64,000 nt of DNA from Agelas oroides (GCA_949130485.1 OX422183.1:27964816-28028815); one strand, 5' to 3'. Positions 22,111 through 33,180 are shown, counted from the stretch's first letter. Program-made: numbers and translations. The notes: generated by a model not told the origin, from the sequence alone.

Positions 22111-22585
22111 CAAGGTCGACAAGTTGGTGACCGTGGCCAGGTGCTTCATCTGGGCGCCCTCCCTTCGCTTAAGAGTAAGGAAAGGAGTTCTGAAGTTTTG
22201 ACAGGTCAAACTGGCGCCATTTTACTTACAGCAACCACAAGTGACGCCAGATCTGTGCAAAGGAAGTAAGGTCTCGACTTTGCTGACAGGTATGATGTAG
22301 CTAAGTGTATATGTATAGCACCGTAGTTTTGGCTGAGAGCGTAGCTGTTAGAATAGAGAAGTCCTTCTCTACTAAGTGACTGGAAATACCCCGTGACCGA
22401 AATTACCCCGACTTACCTTAGGCCATACCAAATTGATTTTATGTTTCACGGATTGCTTAGGTCAGAAACATGACCCGGTAGGCAGGCAAAAAAATTAAAA
22501 TAAAAATGACAAAACCTCTCATGAATTTAATTAGATACGCTCAGCCACTGCTTGCCATCCTCCATCCTTGCCATGTTGTGAGTAC

Positions 22586-22659
22586 TTAGCCTCATTTCCA
22601 GGCCTTCGTGCGTTCGCCGCGTTCAGCGACGAATGCGCGAAGGCCTGAGAATGAGGCTA
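22586..22659. mobile_element. TAGCCTC-family MITE, 74 bp, 8-bp target duplication
   Basis: TTAGCCTCATTTCCAGGCC and GGCCTGAGAATGAGGCTA form the arms of a nearly continuous hairpin. GTGAGTAC flanks both sides (22578-22585 and 22660-22667). Confidence 0.8.
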
Positions 22660-22729
22660 GTGAGTACCGGATTACGTGTACATATTAATTGCATTTTTAC
22701 TTTTTTTTTCTTTCAATTTTCCGAAAAAA

Positions 22730-23430
22730 AGACCCGGCCGGATCCGTGAAACAATTTGGTATGGCCTAATAGTGACAAACATGAGTCTAGCCTGACTTTG
22801 AGAGTAGCTCTGAACAAAAGCTGGCACAGACTGATTTGAGATACATTGGTGGTTAGGACGCTACCTACAGTGAGCGTGTAGATGCGTCCATCGAGTGGCA
22901 ATTTTGGGTCATGAATATATTAATGAGCTACTAAAACCCTTTTTTAAAATTAGGCAAAGCAACATTGCCCTAAACCAACCCCTAACCCTGAAACTAGGAG
23001 TAACACTGGTCCTGACTGTAACCCAGGTTTATGTTTTCGTTATAGCCTCCGCCGAGAGACTTCCACCGCCACCTTCCACGCCACCTGAAACATAAACTTG
23101 GGTTACAGTCAGGACCAGGGTTACTCCTAGTTTCAGGGTTAGGGTTTGCTTTAGGGCAAGATTCATGTTTGTCACTAACTCTTGGAATGGACAACTTTGA
23201 CGGCACCAAAATGAATGCACATTTCGAAAATTCACAGCTTGTCTACGGGAGGGGCTCATTCACGAGTGGAAGCAAGCATTACTAGCCCCACCTCTCCCCC
23301 TTATGTCGCTAAACAACTCACGGCTCTGTTCGACACACAACCACCGTTCAGCTCCCTTGGGTACCAGAGCGTAGCACCAACGACAAATTGCGTATTCTAG
23401 ATAAAGCCCAGCCCAGCACTCGAAGCACCG
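22730..23430. repeat. Palindromic repeat inserted in the LINE, related to 27000-27480
   Basis: The block CCTAACCCTGAAACTAGGAG with following CTGGTCCTGACTGTAACCCA is mirrored around a short spacer near 23065. The left half matches 27200-27460 in direct orientation, while 23160-23330 matches 27000-27180 in reverse. It separates the two parts of the LINE (22110 and 23811). Confidence 0.65.
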
Positions 23431-23810
23431 GGCCACGATCACCTACTAGGCTTGGCATACGATCGCAAGACCTGGGCCTGCCCAATGAGTACAGTCTTGG
23501 CCACTGTGGCCTTTCTGCTGCTTCTAGACACAAGCTTGCTTTCACAAGCAGGCACTACGCACTACTCACAGCTACTGACACTACAGCACTCTACTAAACT
23601 CCTCCTTTTTTTTATTTTTTAAGTCGATCTAAGCTTATCTTCAAAGTTCCGACCACCACATGAGGGGTTCCGCCAGGCCACATCTTAACTAACTTAATTG
23701 TAAACTGATTATTGAATGCCAATGCTGACAGGAAACGGGGAAAATCCAATTTTACGGACAGTGAACGGTTGAAGACTCCCAAAACTGACGGTGCACTAAA
23801 AGTTTAACAA

Positions 23811-24270
23811 GACAAAGAAGTTTATCAGCTTGGATTCCAGGTTTGTCGACCTTGAAAGTAACAGGGTTCTCTGCCACCTTAAAACAACTTTTGAAAGAGA
23901 ACCTTACCTCAACCTTCCACCACACCTTCGGGTCCCAATCATAAAACTAAGGATCAGCTTTCACCCCCTCCAAATAGAGACCAGTCGATATACATTACCC
24001 TCCCCAATTCCCTGCAGTGAGAGGCTTTGCTGGTGCTGCGAGGAAAAAGTCGAAGAGGAATTACATTTTGTGTTCCGATGCCAAATTTACCTGAACGGGG
24101 ACAGTTCTGCCATGACAAATTAAACTCCTGCTACAACTACCGAAGACATTGAAAAATTTAAGCTCATTTGGTCAGCTGGGAATTCTCAAGCACTATACTT
24201 ACTAGGTGTCTTTCCACTTAAGGCCTTCCAAACCAGAAAGCAATATATAATGAACCATGCAACTTAGTTA
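23811..24270 (+). pseudogene. LINE C-terminal region with zinc knuckle
   Basis: The frame 23830-24123 encodes LRVPIIKLRISFHPLQIETS, then CWCCEEKVEEELHFVFRC, a C-x2-C-x8-H-x4-C knuckle typical after LINE reverse transcriptases. After a stop, a decayed frame continues with EDIEKFKLIWSAGNSQA and FPLKAFQTRKQYI. It reads naturally as the continuation of the reverse transcriptase ending near 22110, so one LINE copy was split by the 22130-23800 insertion. Confidence 0.75.
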
Positions 24271-24389
24271 GAGATTGAACTCTCTAGTCATGACTGTTGG
24301 GCCTTCTGGCCACTATCTGTCATTAAAATTAAATGTATATCGAGCAAAGCCCAAGATGCTCATAGGAGGTTAGTGCTGCATGCAGGTTT

Positions 24390-24930
24390 ACCTTGGCGAA
24401 CACTTCAGAGTTTAGTGCTACACATAGGTGAAATCTTTGTTAGTAGGCTTTAGGAAAACAAAGTTCACTGCTACTTAGCTACAAGACCTGAAGTAGAAAG
24501 CCTTAGAGTTCAGAGTTTTGTGGTTTCTTAAAAAGCTTTACCCTCAAGGGAGGAGCCAGACATCAGTTTATCAATCGTGAATAGCAAGGCACGCCTTCAC
24601 CTGCTTTATACTCGCGCATTACGCGCGTAATATCAGCCCGAAGCGCGGTAGCGCGCTCAATACACGCAATGATTTTATACGTAGTATATTGAACGTGTGA
24701 CATCACGTACGCAAAAACATCGCTTCGGGAGTCGCTGTGAGGGATGACGGTGGTGTAGCTGGTGAAGGGAGAGTTGTTGGTGTACCAAAGTTTCATTCAT
24801 GGGGTAAGTGCACCATGCCATTAACGAATATCAACTCAGATTGGATGTCCAACGCTTGCTCTGGCCTGCGTATTAATTATATTATTTAATTTTATATTAC
24901 GCGGGTCCTTTAAGTTGCATCTTGGGGTGT
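24390..24930 (+). repeat. Dispersed repeat, copy 2
   Basis: Related to 8520-8970. This copy keeps more CG dinucleotides (for example ATTACGCGCGTAATATCAGC) where copy 1 has TG or CA, as expected if the older copy lost methylated CpGs. Confidence 0.6.
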
Positions 24931-24934
24931 AATA

Positions 24935-25926
24935 CAGTAAAACTTCCGAATAAAGGACACATTGGGGACTGGCCATTTGTCACTTGTAGAGAGGTTGTCC
25001 TCTTCTCGGAGGTTTTCTTTTAAACCTATTGGAAAGTCCTAAAGACAAATAACTACACTGTAAAAACAAATTTGCTGTTTTAGCAAATTATTTTGTTACT
25101 ACAATTGCGTGACTATCCTTCCTACGCTAATTCAAAGAATGCAGTGCTTGTAAAACATTTTGTGGGAGGCTATTAAAGTTTACTCATGTATCAGCTCCCA
25201 CTGCATGAATCTTTTCCAGCACTGCATTCATAAAATTTTATAGTAAGGATAGTCACGCAACTGTAGTAACCAAATACTTAGCTAAAATAACAACGTTGTT
25301 TTTGCAGTGTAACACTATAATGTATTCTGTCCTTATATTTTCATTTTGATGTTTTTTTTTTTCAATTGCAAGATAGCAAGAGCAATACTACTTGCATAAA
25401 AGAAGTAGAATGATTGCAATTATGACAACAGTAACACTCGATTGTGCGTAACCGCTCATTTGCGAGTACAGTTGAAAGGACTACCGCTACGTATCCGAAA
25501 TATACGGAGGTATCCGTTATGGGTATTCGGTATACTTCCGGTAGGCGTGGTAATGCGTGCTCGGGCTGTTGAACCATGGTTGAACACAATGAAGTCGCAT
25601 TTTAGGACTTCTCCGTTGCTGTACCATGGCGAGAAAGGCTAGCACGATAAGCAGCAGTGCTAATATAATGCCCGGTCTTTGAATCCAGCGATGGTGGCGC
25701 ACAATCTTATGAAAGCCGTCGATCACTGTCCGTTTTCGGAGGTAATTTTGTATTGGCTAAGGTACGTATAGGGCTCATCAGTGTCCGTTGTTCAGAGTTG
25801 AGAGGTGTCCGCTTCTCGGAGGTTCGAAATGTATTAGTTCTATGGTAAAATCAATCGGGGAAAGTGATCTGTCCGCTGTACAGAAGTTGTCCATTTTCGG
25901 AGGGTCCGTTATTAGAGGTTTTACTG
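24935..25926. mobile_element. Pogo/Tigger-like TA-flanked element, 992 bp
   Basis: The ends CAGTAAAACTTCCGAATAAA and TTATTAGAGGTTTTACTG, each flanked by TA, fit the pogo/Tigger group. The interior (25440-25780) aligns with the shorter element at 32496-32949, and another MITE (25056-25309) is nested inside. No complete transposase was seen. Confidence 0.8.
25056..25309. mobile_element. Nested MITE inside the pogo-like element
   Basis: CACTGTAAAAACAAATTTGC on the left pairs with the right end TTTTTGCAGTG, and the arms continue inward (GCGTGACTATCCTT with AAGGATAGTCACGC). The target duplication is unclear. Confidence 0.65.
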
Positions 25927-25929
25927 TAT

Positions 25930-26220
25930 ATAATAAAGCGCGCGAAGCGCGCCTGCTAGGGGTGTGTGGGGGCATTGCCCCCCCAGGGAAATTGTTGATT
26001 TCAGACCTTCTGAGATCGTTTTCTGGTGCCGTTTTGGAGTGAAACAGCAAGAGGTGGACGACCTACTGCCAAATCTAGTCATTGTGTTTGAAGCCTTTAA
26101 ACGCTCGCAGAATTTAAAGGCGTGGCTCCGCTTCGCTCCGCAGAGGCTGCAAAGCAGCCGTGAGGCGCGAAAAAAAAGGAAAAAAAAGCGTGTGTTATTG
26201 CTACTGTGAAGCTTGAGTGT
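25930..26220. repeat. Dispersed repeat with GGGGGCATTGCCCCC core
   Basis: The start contains a CG-rich palindrome (GCGCGCGAAGCGCGC). The block CCCCCAGGGAAATT with CTTCTGAGATCGTTTTCTGG resembles part of 9575-9650, so the two share a repeat family. The open frames over it appear non-functional. Confidence 0.45.
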
Positions 26221-26307
26221 GGGTTCAGTGTATCGCCAGCGTGTGCCGTAGTGTACGTAGTTACATTTGTGCAAACTTACTAACTATACGCGAAGTTTAG
26301 TAGGAAC

Positions 26308-26655
26308 TTGAACGCTGAGTATAGGGAAACTAGGGGTGCTAATAATATCCAACTACAATGCCCTCACACGAACTTCTACAGAAAGTCTTTTGAGTTCAAT
26401 GGGGCTTACCTATGGAACAAGCTTCCCAGGGCTCTCAAGTCAATCCAGGCTAAAGAAACATTTAGGCAGGCTCTTCGGGAGCACCTGCTTCAATCTGCAT
26501 AAACTATTATATATCTATTGTCTTGTTTTATGTTTTGTAACCCACCCTGTTTTGTTTTACGTCTTGAACTTGTGTTCTGTAAACTAGCCATATGCAGGAC
26601 CCTCAGGTAGACCGGCACAAGTGCCAATGAGGCACTTCCTGTTCAAATGAAAATT

Positions 26656-26706
<51 letters not shown>
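26308..26706 (+). pseudogene. LINE 3-prime end with (TATC)n tail
   Basis: The frame 26308-26502 encodes FYRKSFEFNGAYLWNKLPRA and ETFRQALREHLL, the common R-S-F-x-x-G-A-x-L-W-N-x-L-P ending of CR1/L2/jockey-like reverse transcriptases. A 3-prime UTR of about 150 bp follows and then (TATC)12 at 26657-26706, which fits the microsatellite tail these elements use. The rest of the element is missing (5-prime truncated). Confidence 0.75.
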
Positions 26707-26999
26707 AGTCAGCCCTTCAAAAGGGGGGTTCCATGGGTTCCATGGAACCTCCTCTAGATCCGCCACTGGTAAGTTTATTTACACTGACTCTACTCGACTC
26801 ATACTACGGTAGTGAGTACTGACGTTGGATGCTGTAGTTGGCCATTCCATCGTTAATGGTAATTGTTAGACTGGGTACGAGAGTAATATTGAGCCTGGGT
26901 ACGAGGGTAATGTTTAAATTTCTAATTTTTAATTTTGATCCTTCGAAAAGCGTGACCATGGCCAGGTGCTTCTAGTGATTGGGCTGGGCTTTAACTAGA

Positions 27000-27480
27000 A
27001 CACAATTTATTGTTGGTACTACACTGTAGTACACAAGAGTGCTGAACTATCGTGTGTTGAGCAGAACTGCGATTTGTTTACCAACGTAAGGGGGAGAGGT
27101 GGGGCTAGCAATGTATGCTTCCACTTGTGAATGAGGCCCTCCCATAGACAAGCTGTAAAATGTGCATTCATTTTTGCACAGTCAAAGTTGTCCATTTCAA
27201 GAGTATAATGACAGACATGAGCCAAGCCTGACTTTGAGTGGCTCTGCTCTGAACAATTGCTGGCATACATCGATTTGACACATGTTAGTGGTTAAGACCT
27301 TACCTACAGTGAGCATGTGGATGTGTCCATTGAGTGACAGTGAGGAGTTATGAAGGTTAAAAATCCTGATTTAAATTAGGCAAAGCAAGATTGCCCTAAA
27401 GCAAACCCTAACCTTGACACTAGAGTAACCCTGGTCCTGACTCCTGGTTTATGTTTTGTTAACCTCTGCCTAGTGCCTTC
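27000..27480 (+). repeat. Dispersed repeat related to 22730-23430
   Basis: Ordered blocks GTAAGGGGGAGAGGTGGGGC, AGCCTGACTTTGAG, CTACAGTGAGCATGTG, TTAGGCAAAGCAAGATTGCC and CCCTGGTCCTGACT match the palindromic copy. This copy is collinear, so it probably shows the ancestral layout. Confidence 0.65.
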
Positions 27481-27490
27481 TGGCCATTAA

Positions 27491-27492
<2 letters not shown>

Positions 27493-27527
<35 letters not shown>
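27493..27527. repeat. (GT)n microsatellite
   Basis: Uninterrupted GT dinucleotides, about 17 copies. Confidence 0.95.
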
Positions 27528-27528
<1 letters not shown>

Positions 27529-27929
27529 ATGGGTTTGTGTGTGGGTGTGTTAGTGGGAGTCTCCCAGTCCCCTTCTAGCTATGTGAAGCATGGAAAGTCC
27601 TATAAATATCATTTATGTAAGGCTCTTGAAACATTATTTCTAAGCTTGGACCCTCATCAAAGCACAAAAGAACACGAGTCACTAGCACCCAAAGCTGGTG
27701 ATTGAACTTCAACAATATTTTTGTGCAAAGCATGGAAACTCTAAATATGCCTTGAAAAAGCTATTTCTGAACTTGGACCCCTCATCACTGGACACAAGAA
27801 TGGTGCTTGAATGTTGACGAGATGTCACATCTAATACCTTCGCCATCATTCTTTATCATTAGCAATTAATGTAGGTCGCACCTACCTTGGTGATCTGTAA
27901 AAAGAGAGGGGGGGGGGGGGGTGGGGCTA

Positions 27930-28425
27930 TAGTCCCCCCTTTGATCCAGTGCGGTTCTGCGTGAGCAGAATGGGGAGGTGGGTGGGTGGGGTCACCCACA
28001 GGGTGACATGCACATGGTGGCTGCTCGGCTTGGCTGTCAAAGTGCCATGGTTGGAACTGGGTGGGCCAACTCTTGCCCTGGCTGCATGGACAGGCTTAGA
28101 AAACGCTACTCTCACCTTTCTGGCAGGGAAGGCTGCTTGGGCTCTGAACGGGTGCATGACAACCGAGAGTGCTGACTATTGCATGGTCGTTAATGAGTGG
28201 GCGTGGACATGCACATGGTTGCTGCTCAGCTTGGCTGTCAAAGTGCCATGGTTGGGACCGGGTGGGCCAATTCTTGCCCTGGCTGCATGGACAGGCTTAG
28301 AAAATGCTACTCTCACCTTGTAGGGGGTTCATTTCTGGCAGGGAAGGCTGCTTGGGCTCTGAGTGGGTGTATGACAACCGAGAGTGCTGACTATTGCATG
28401 CTCGTTAATGAGTCTGCTTGCTAAG
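27930..28425. repeat. Tandem duplication of a roughly 195-bp dispersed repeat
   Basis: ACATGCACATGGTGGCTGCT through GCTGACTATTGCATG appears twice in direct orientation (from about 28008 and about 28207). The second unit has an extra block (TTGTAGGGGGTTC). A related inverted copy lies at 43726-44218 and a fragment at 35580-35625. Confidence 0.8.
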
Positions 28426-28739
28426 GCTGGAAGTGGACTTAGGTTCAGTTTTGGAGTCAGACCTTGGACAGAAATGGAGATACGGTGTGTTAAAGGCATG
28501 TATAGGCTAAAACTAGAGTCTCAAGTGAAAATAATTCAGGGTTTAAAGGGCTAATCAACTGCAATCAGGCTCAAAGCTTGAAGCCAAAATCGAAGAGAAA
28601 AAAACAGAGCAGGAATTTAATCGCAGTGGGGCTGCATGCATAACACTTCACACTCACCATCAGAAAAAAATGAGAATTTGTAAACAATGTGGAAGTCAGT
28701 TTCTGATTTTGTAACTAATGTCTTTTCTCTCCCTGTCAG

Positions 28740-28841
28740 TTGCCCCCCTTGCACAAGGCAGCTAGAAAAGGGGATCTGTACAAAGTGGAAGAACTTGTTA
28801 AAAAAAAAGCTGACGTCAATGTCACACATATTCTTTCAGGG
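28740..28841 (+). CDS. Ankyrin exon A1 (first repeat of block A)
   Basis: A phase 0-0 exon (CTGTCAG acceptor, GTAAGG donor) of 34 codons. It begins LPPLHKAARKGDLYKVEELV and ends in an A-D-V-N segment. The L-x-x-L-H-x-A-A core and the following G-D-L helix mark an ankyrin repeat. The G-D-L-x-x-V form is typical of an N-terminal capping repeat and is shared with B1 at 39695. Ankyrin repeats bind protein partners; none can be named here. Confidence 0.85.
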
Positions 28842-29542
28842 GTAAGGATATCAGACTATACTTCTTGTAATAGCAGTGTTAATTTCAGTTTTAGATGGGT
28901 TTAATTTCAGGCACCCAAGACAGAAAATGTTCCTATGTTCACTGCTTGCACGATCATATGTACTATTCCTTCATTCTTGACCATGAAGACAACTTCTTCA
29001 AAAGGAGGTAAAAGAGGCTCTACTTATACAGAGTCATGGCAGTTTTAGCCATGATCTCAGTTTGGCAGTGAACCCAATACAGACCACATTGATGTTTATT
29101 GGTACTGTTTCCTCATTTTCTTGTAATTAGATTACTATGAATACTCTATGTAAATTTCTGCCATTTTCTTGCCAGTAAAAGTGCCCTTGAAATGTCACAA
29201 AAATGAAGTTTTGCAAATGTAGTAGCCTGATGAAGAGAGTAAAAGTGCCATTGAAATGTCACAAAAATGAAGTTTTGCAAATGTAGTAGCCTGATGAAGA
29301 GAGTAAAAGTGCCCTTGAAATGTCACAAAAATGAAGTTTTGCAAATGTACCATTTACGAAGTGTGGTGACATGACCTCAAGGATCATTTTCACTTTTGGT
29401 GACAGCGTATCTGTAACTGTAACACCAGTAAAATTTCTTCCAGTATAAGAAACCTCCATTTCATTCATCATACATAGACTTTTATAAAATTAGTCTGTAT
29501 GCATACGTCATTCACTTTTTTAGTCAGATATTTTCTTGTCAG
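28842..29542. other. Intron A1-A2 with a 64-bp tandem repeat
   Basis: A unit starting AGTAAAAGTGCCCTTGAAAT is repeated from 29174, 29238 and 29302 (period 64), giving about 2.7 copies to 29350. Nothing else was noted. Confidence 0.8.
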
Positions 29543-29641
29543 GTAACCCCCCTCCACAAAGCAGCTGAAGGAGGCCATATGAGCATAGTGGAATATCTTG
29601 TTGAAAATGGAGCAAAAATCAATGTCAAAGAAAATACTGGG
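29543..29641 (+). CDS. Ankyrin exon A2
   Basis: A 33-codon phase 0-0 exon with the canonical V-T-P-L-H-K-A-A start, EGGHMSIVEYLVENGA helices and K-I-N-V-K loop. The acceptor is CTTGTCAG and the donor GTAAGC. Its counterpart in block B is 41203-41301. Confidence 0.9.
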
Positions 29642-30723
29642 GTAAGCATTTAGATTTAGTATTGCTACTTTATTTGAGGTTGGGCATTCCCTTGCTAACA
29701 AGTCCTATATTTGTCATTTGTGCATGCAAAATTATATAAAATACTGCAATCTGATGTTAGTTACAACTAGTCTAAATCTCACCACCTGTAAATTCAGCTT
29801 ATACCATCTGTAACTGAAAACGCATGAAAATACCATGAAACACCAAAATTACAGCAGCAGAACTGTATATACTTCATGTATACTAAACACTTAGCTCATT
29901 AGTGGTTTTTAGCAATTGTAGGAATCCACAGGAGTCATGGTTGCAGTCTCAAGATATAGATGTTGCTGAAGGAAGTGGTTGGCTCAACAATGGTGGTGTG
30001 TGGCTTGACTGCATGGTTCGCACAAAGTTCGCCTACAGTTTCAATGAAAGACACCATTCAGAAAAGTGCTACTTATATGGTTTGACAATTTGCATTCACC
30101 AGCAAGTTCACAATGTAACGGATTAGGACATTTTGGTCTCATTCTCAGGTGCTCTGAATCTGAATTCCAATGGTTGGCAAGTGAGTTGGAAGTTGAGTCG
30201 TTTCAAAATGAAGATCAGCCAACGGCTTGAAAGAGATATCTTTATTGAAAATTTGGACTGTAGCCATTGCTAACAAGTTTGATTGACAATACCATAGATG
30301 ATGAAACCCTTTGGGCTTGCATACAGGATTCAGACCCACTAGCTTGGAAACCATGATTACTCTTGTGCTTTGCATGTGATTGTTTTTGTAGGTTTCTGCT
30401 ACACTCAAATGCTACAGACAACTTGGTTTCATTGTAACCTATATAGAGCTTTCTGCATATCAGTTGGTTAAAAACAATGATTTCTAGGCTCCAACCTCCC
30501 TCAGTACTAAGTCGGTAGTAGCCATCAAGAACTTTATCTGACCGTGGCAATGTCTGAAGTAGTACTTGATAATTGTGTAGAACACCAGCAGCTTAAATTT
30601 CAGTCAGTGGCTACTTTTTCTTAAAATACTGTGTTATTGAATTTGTTTGTTTTTCTCCATCACAAAACTATTCAGCAGTTTGTCAATCTCTGGTTTACTT
30701 TTGTAGCTTCTTCTTTCTATCAG
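29642..30723. other. Intron A2-A3
   Basis: No element was recognised. The last 40 bases before exon A3 (TGGTTTACTTTTGTAG then CTTCTTTCTATCAG) are almost identical to those before B3 at 44450-44481. Confidence 0.7.
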
Positions 30724-30822
30724 TATACTCCCCTGCACATGGCTGCTCTTCGTGGCGACATGAATGTAGTGGTATACCTTGTTGAGAGAGGAGCAGATAT
30801 CGTCACTGAAGATACAATTCAC
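30724..30822 (+). CDS. Ankyrin exon A3
   Basis: A 33-codon repeat with Y-T-P-L-H-M-A-A, LRGDMNVVVYLVERGA and a GTATGT donor. By hand count 27 of 33 residues equal those of B3 (44482-44580), the closest A/B pair. Confidence 0.9.
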
Positions 30823-32041
30823 GTATGTACATAACACACAGGTGGGGGGAGGCAGGGTGGGGGAGCTGATGTGGATATGTGTAGATGCACACAACTGGGC
30901 ATCGCCGGTACATACTGATATTTTGAATACCATAGTAACTTGTACAGAAGAAATACCTTGTTGAGAAACAGAAGGAGCTGATAAATATCATTATCATAGA
31001 AAACACAGATGGAACTGAAGTATTACTACTCATTCTCCAACTTTTGTGTTTTGAGTATGTTTCCATCAGAAAAACTTCCTGCAGCTAGTCTTTAGCTAAA
31101 GGAGACCAAAGGGACATAATGAACTACATAATAATATAGATTTTTATATTGCTCCTTCTGGTAGTACCCTCAACAAAGATTGTAGTAAGAGCTGAAAAAT
31201 AGTGGGAATTTTTACACTTTAGTACTCCTCCATGAAAGTCAGTCAATAAAGATACAGAAAGTGGCTAGGGCACTGAGGTAGTGAAACTGCCAAGAAACAG
31301 CCACAGACCAGTTGTGGGTGCCACTGGTCAACCCTCACATAATGAAAATTGTAAGTGCTTTACTATTACCGTAAGCTCCTGAAAATACGCCGCCCCCCCC
31401 CCCCCCCCCCCCCCCCTTTTTGCACACTATTTTGAGGCAAAAGTGGGGAGGGGATGTTTGCTCGAATATTTCGTCTCGTGCATATGCCCCTCCCACCGTT
31501 CCTCACGCTATCGCAACAACTGCCACGGTTTTCTGGATGAATGGCAGCTTTGATGAACTTGTACTACAGGAAATCAGCGCTGCTTGTGTTGAAACTAAGT
31601 CAAGAGGCATCGAAGCAACTTGCATCGTCAGTGGTAACATGGGACGACAACGCGTAAGTTCGCGTTTCCAGTGCAAGCAGCAAAAACCTTGGCAGTGGCC
31701 AGCGAACGAGGCTATAGTATTTTTGTGTGTGCGTGTTTACTAACACAATCGACTATGGAGCTAAACTAAAGCACACCGAGAAGACACTTGATACGGGGCA
31801 TTTACACGCAGAAAAAATACCTATGTAAGAACTTTGGGGTTAAAGAGGGGGGAGGGCATTTGCTCGAAGGGGGCGTTTTTTGGGAACTTACGGTACATAC
31901 TAGAAACACTTAAAAAAAAATCAACTTTTCTTTGTTTGCCAAAAACCAAAGGCAACTTAGGGCAGCAAGATTTTGGAAGTGGGAAACAGGCAGGGCATAC
32001 TACCATGTTTGTGCATTTTGCTCATTTCCTCCTTTTAACAG
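30823..32041. other. Intron A3-A4 with a TA-flanked MITE
   Basis: It contains the element at 31369-31893, including a long poly-C run (about 31391-31416). No exon was recognised. Confidence 0.7.
31369..31893. mobile_element. TA-flanked MITE, 525 bp
   Basis: CCGTAAGCTCCTGAAAATAC followed by GCCGCCCCC is mirrored as GGGGGCGTTTTTTGGGAACT then TACGG. TA flanks each end. The interior frame 31420-31743 has no recognisable domain. Confidence 0.7.
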
Positions 32042-32143
32042 AGGACCCCCCTGCACTATGCAGCTAAAGGAGGCCGTAAGGACATACTGAAATACTTTTT
32101 TGATGTACAAAAAGTTCATTTCAATGTTGAAGACTGCTTTGGG
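32042..32143 (+). CDS. Ankyrin exon A4
   Basis: A 34-codon repeat with R-T-P-L-H-Y-A-A and an unusual second helix (KGGRKDILKYFFDVQKVHFN), where aromatic and valine residues replace the usual L-L-x-x-G-A-D. The exon keeps phase 0 on both sides. The B4 counterpart (44848) shares this atypical D-V-x-x-x-x-x-x-N pattern. Confidence 0.88.
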
Positions 32144-32346
32144 GTAAGTATACAAGGCTACATTACTGAGAGACTAGTACTCAGCTATTGCAATTACATA
32201 CCTTAGTCCAAGGCACTTAAGAAAGGCCATTGATCGTGCAAAATCATTGGTGTTTTTTTCTTAGCTCAGAAGATACTCAATTTCTCACTCAGTTTGCTAA
32301 TTTCACTGTGTGTTGTAGGGAGTAATTGTTGCTTTCTCTCCATCAG

Positions 32347-32448
32347 AAAGTTCCCCTGCATTTAGCAGCAGGAGAAGGTCATCTTGACATAGTGAGATAC
32401 CTTGTTGAGGACAAGGGAGCTGATAATAATGTCAAAGACAAACATGGA
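32347..32448 (+). CDS. Ankyrin exon A5
   Basis: A 34-codon repeat beginning K-V-P-L-H-L-A-A with GEGHLDIVRYLVEDKGAD. The extra residue before A-D gives 34 rather than 33 codons, as in its counterpart B5 (45067). The preceding intron is only about 200 bp. Confidence 0.9.
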
Positions 32449-33081
32449 GTAAGTAATGTCAACCGTTTTGACTTTTAGAGGGTGTATACGTAATACAGTG
32501 GAACCCCTCTATAGCAGACACCGTTGGAACCACCTCTGTGTGTCCGTAATATGGAGGTATCCATATTTTAGGGTCTTCCAGTATACTTCCGGTGGGCGTG
32601 GTAATGTGTACTTGGGTTGGTGAACACTATGAGGCTGCATTTTCAAACCTTTCAGTTGCTGTACAATGTTGAGAAAGGTTAGCACAATGAGTGACAATGT
32701 TAACATAATGCCTGGCCTTTGAACCCACCGAATGTGACACACAATTTTACGAAAGCGGTAGGTGAGCGTCTGGATTGTTGAGTGAATTTTGCACAGTTCA
32801 AGTACTGTTGGAACTGGGGAACCTGTCCGCTTTACGGAATATGGAGGTTTTGGCATTTCAGGGGTTTTGATTGTACACAAACATACGTAAATGCCAAACT
32901 ATTGTAGATAGCCACATTTCAGGGGTTTCCGTAAGGTGGGGTTCCACTGTATTATATAGGAACACCATGAATTGTGCTCATGGGGAGGTTCTGGTTGTGC
33001 AATAAGGTTACACATGATCTTTTTCTATTTCTGCAGTTTTAAGTTGCAACGGTGACGGTTATTTGTTATTTTTTTCATCAG
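32449..33081. other. Intron A5-A6, mostly a pogo-like MITE
   Basis: The element 32496-32949 fills most of this intron; the rest is pyrimidine-rich sequence leading to the next acceptor. Confidence 0.8.
32496..32949. mobile_element. Pogo/Tigger-like TA-flanked MITE, 454 bp
   Basis: The ends CAGTGGAACCCCTCTATAGC and AAGGTGGGGTTCCACTG are flanked by TA. The interior blocks ATACTTCCGGTGGGCGTGGT and ATAATGCCTGGCCTTTGAA match 24935-25926, so this is a shorter relative of that element. Confidence 0.85.
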
Positions 33082-33180
33082 TTGACTCCTCTACACAGAG
33101 CAGCTAGACGAGGCCGTAAGAATGTTGTGGAGTATCTTGTTGGAAAAGGAGCTTGTATTGACGATGGAGATAATGATCAG
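33082..33180 (+). CDS. Ankyrin exon A6
   Basis: A 33-codon repeat beginning L-T-P-L-H-R-A-A with RRGRKNVVEYLVGKGACIDD. The donor is GTACCT rather than GTAAGT, and its counterpart B6 has GTACAT. About 24 of 33 residues equal those of B6. Confidence 0.9.

Larger units (their letters stand above)
14311..28739. other. Large transposon-filled intron or intergenic region
   Basis: No host exon was recognised in this 14.4-kb interval. It contains a Crypton-like fragment, LINE fragments, several MITEs and dispersed repeats listed separately. If the receptor and ankyrin exons are one gene, this is an intron. If not, an undetected 3-prime end of the receptor and 5-prime end of an ankyrin gene must lie here. 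Confidence 0.55.

Noticed and set aside
26745..26770. One large transposon spanning 20486-26769 with CAGTGGCGGATCT ends
   Set aside because: The two ends match, but the right one is itself palindromic and no target duplication joins them; two separate insertions of one repeat family are simpler.
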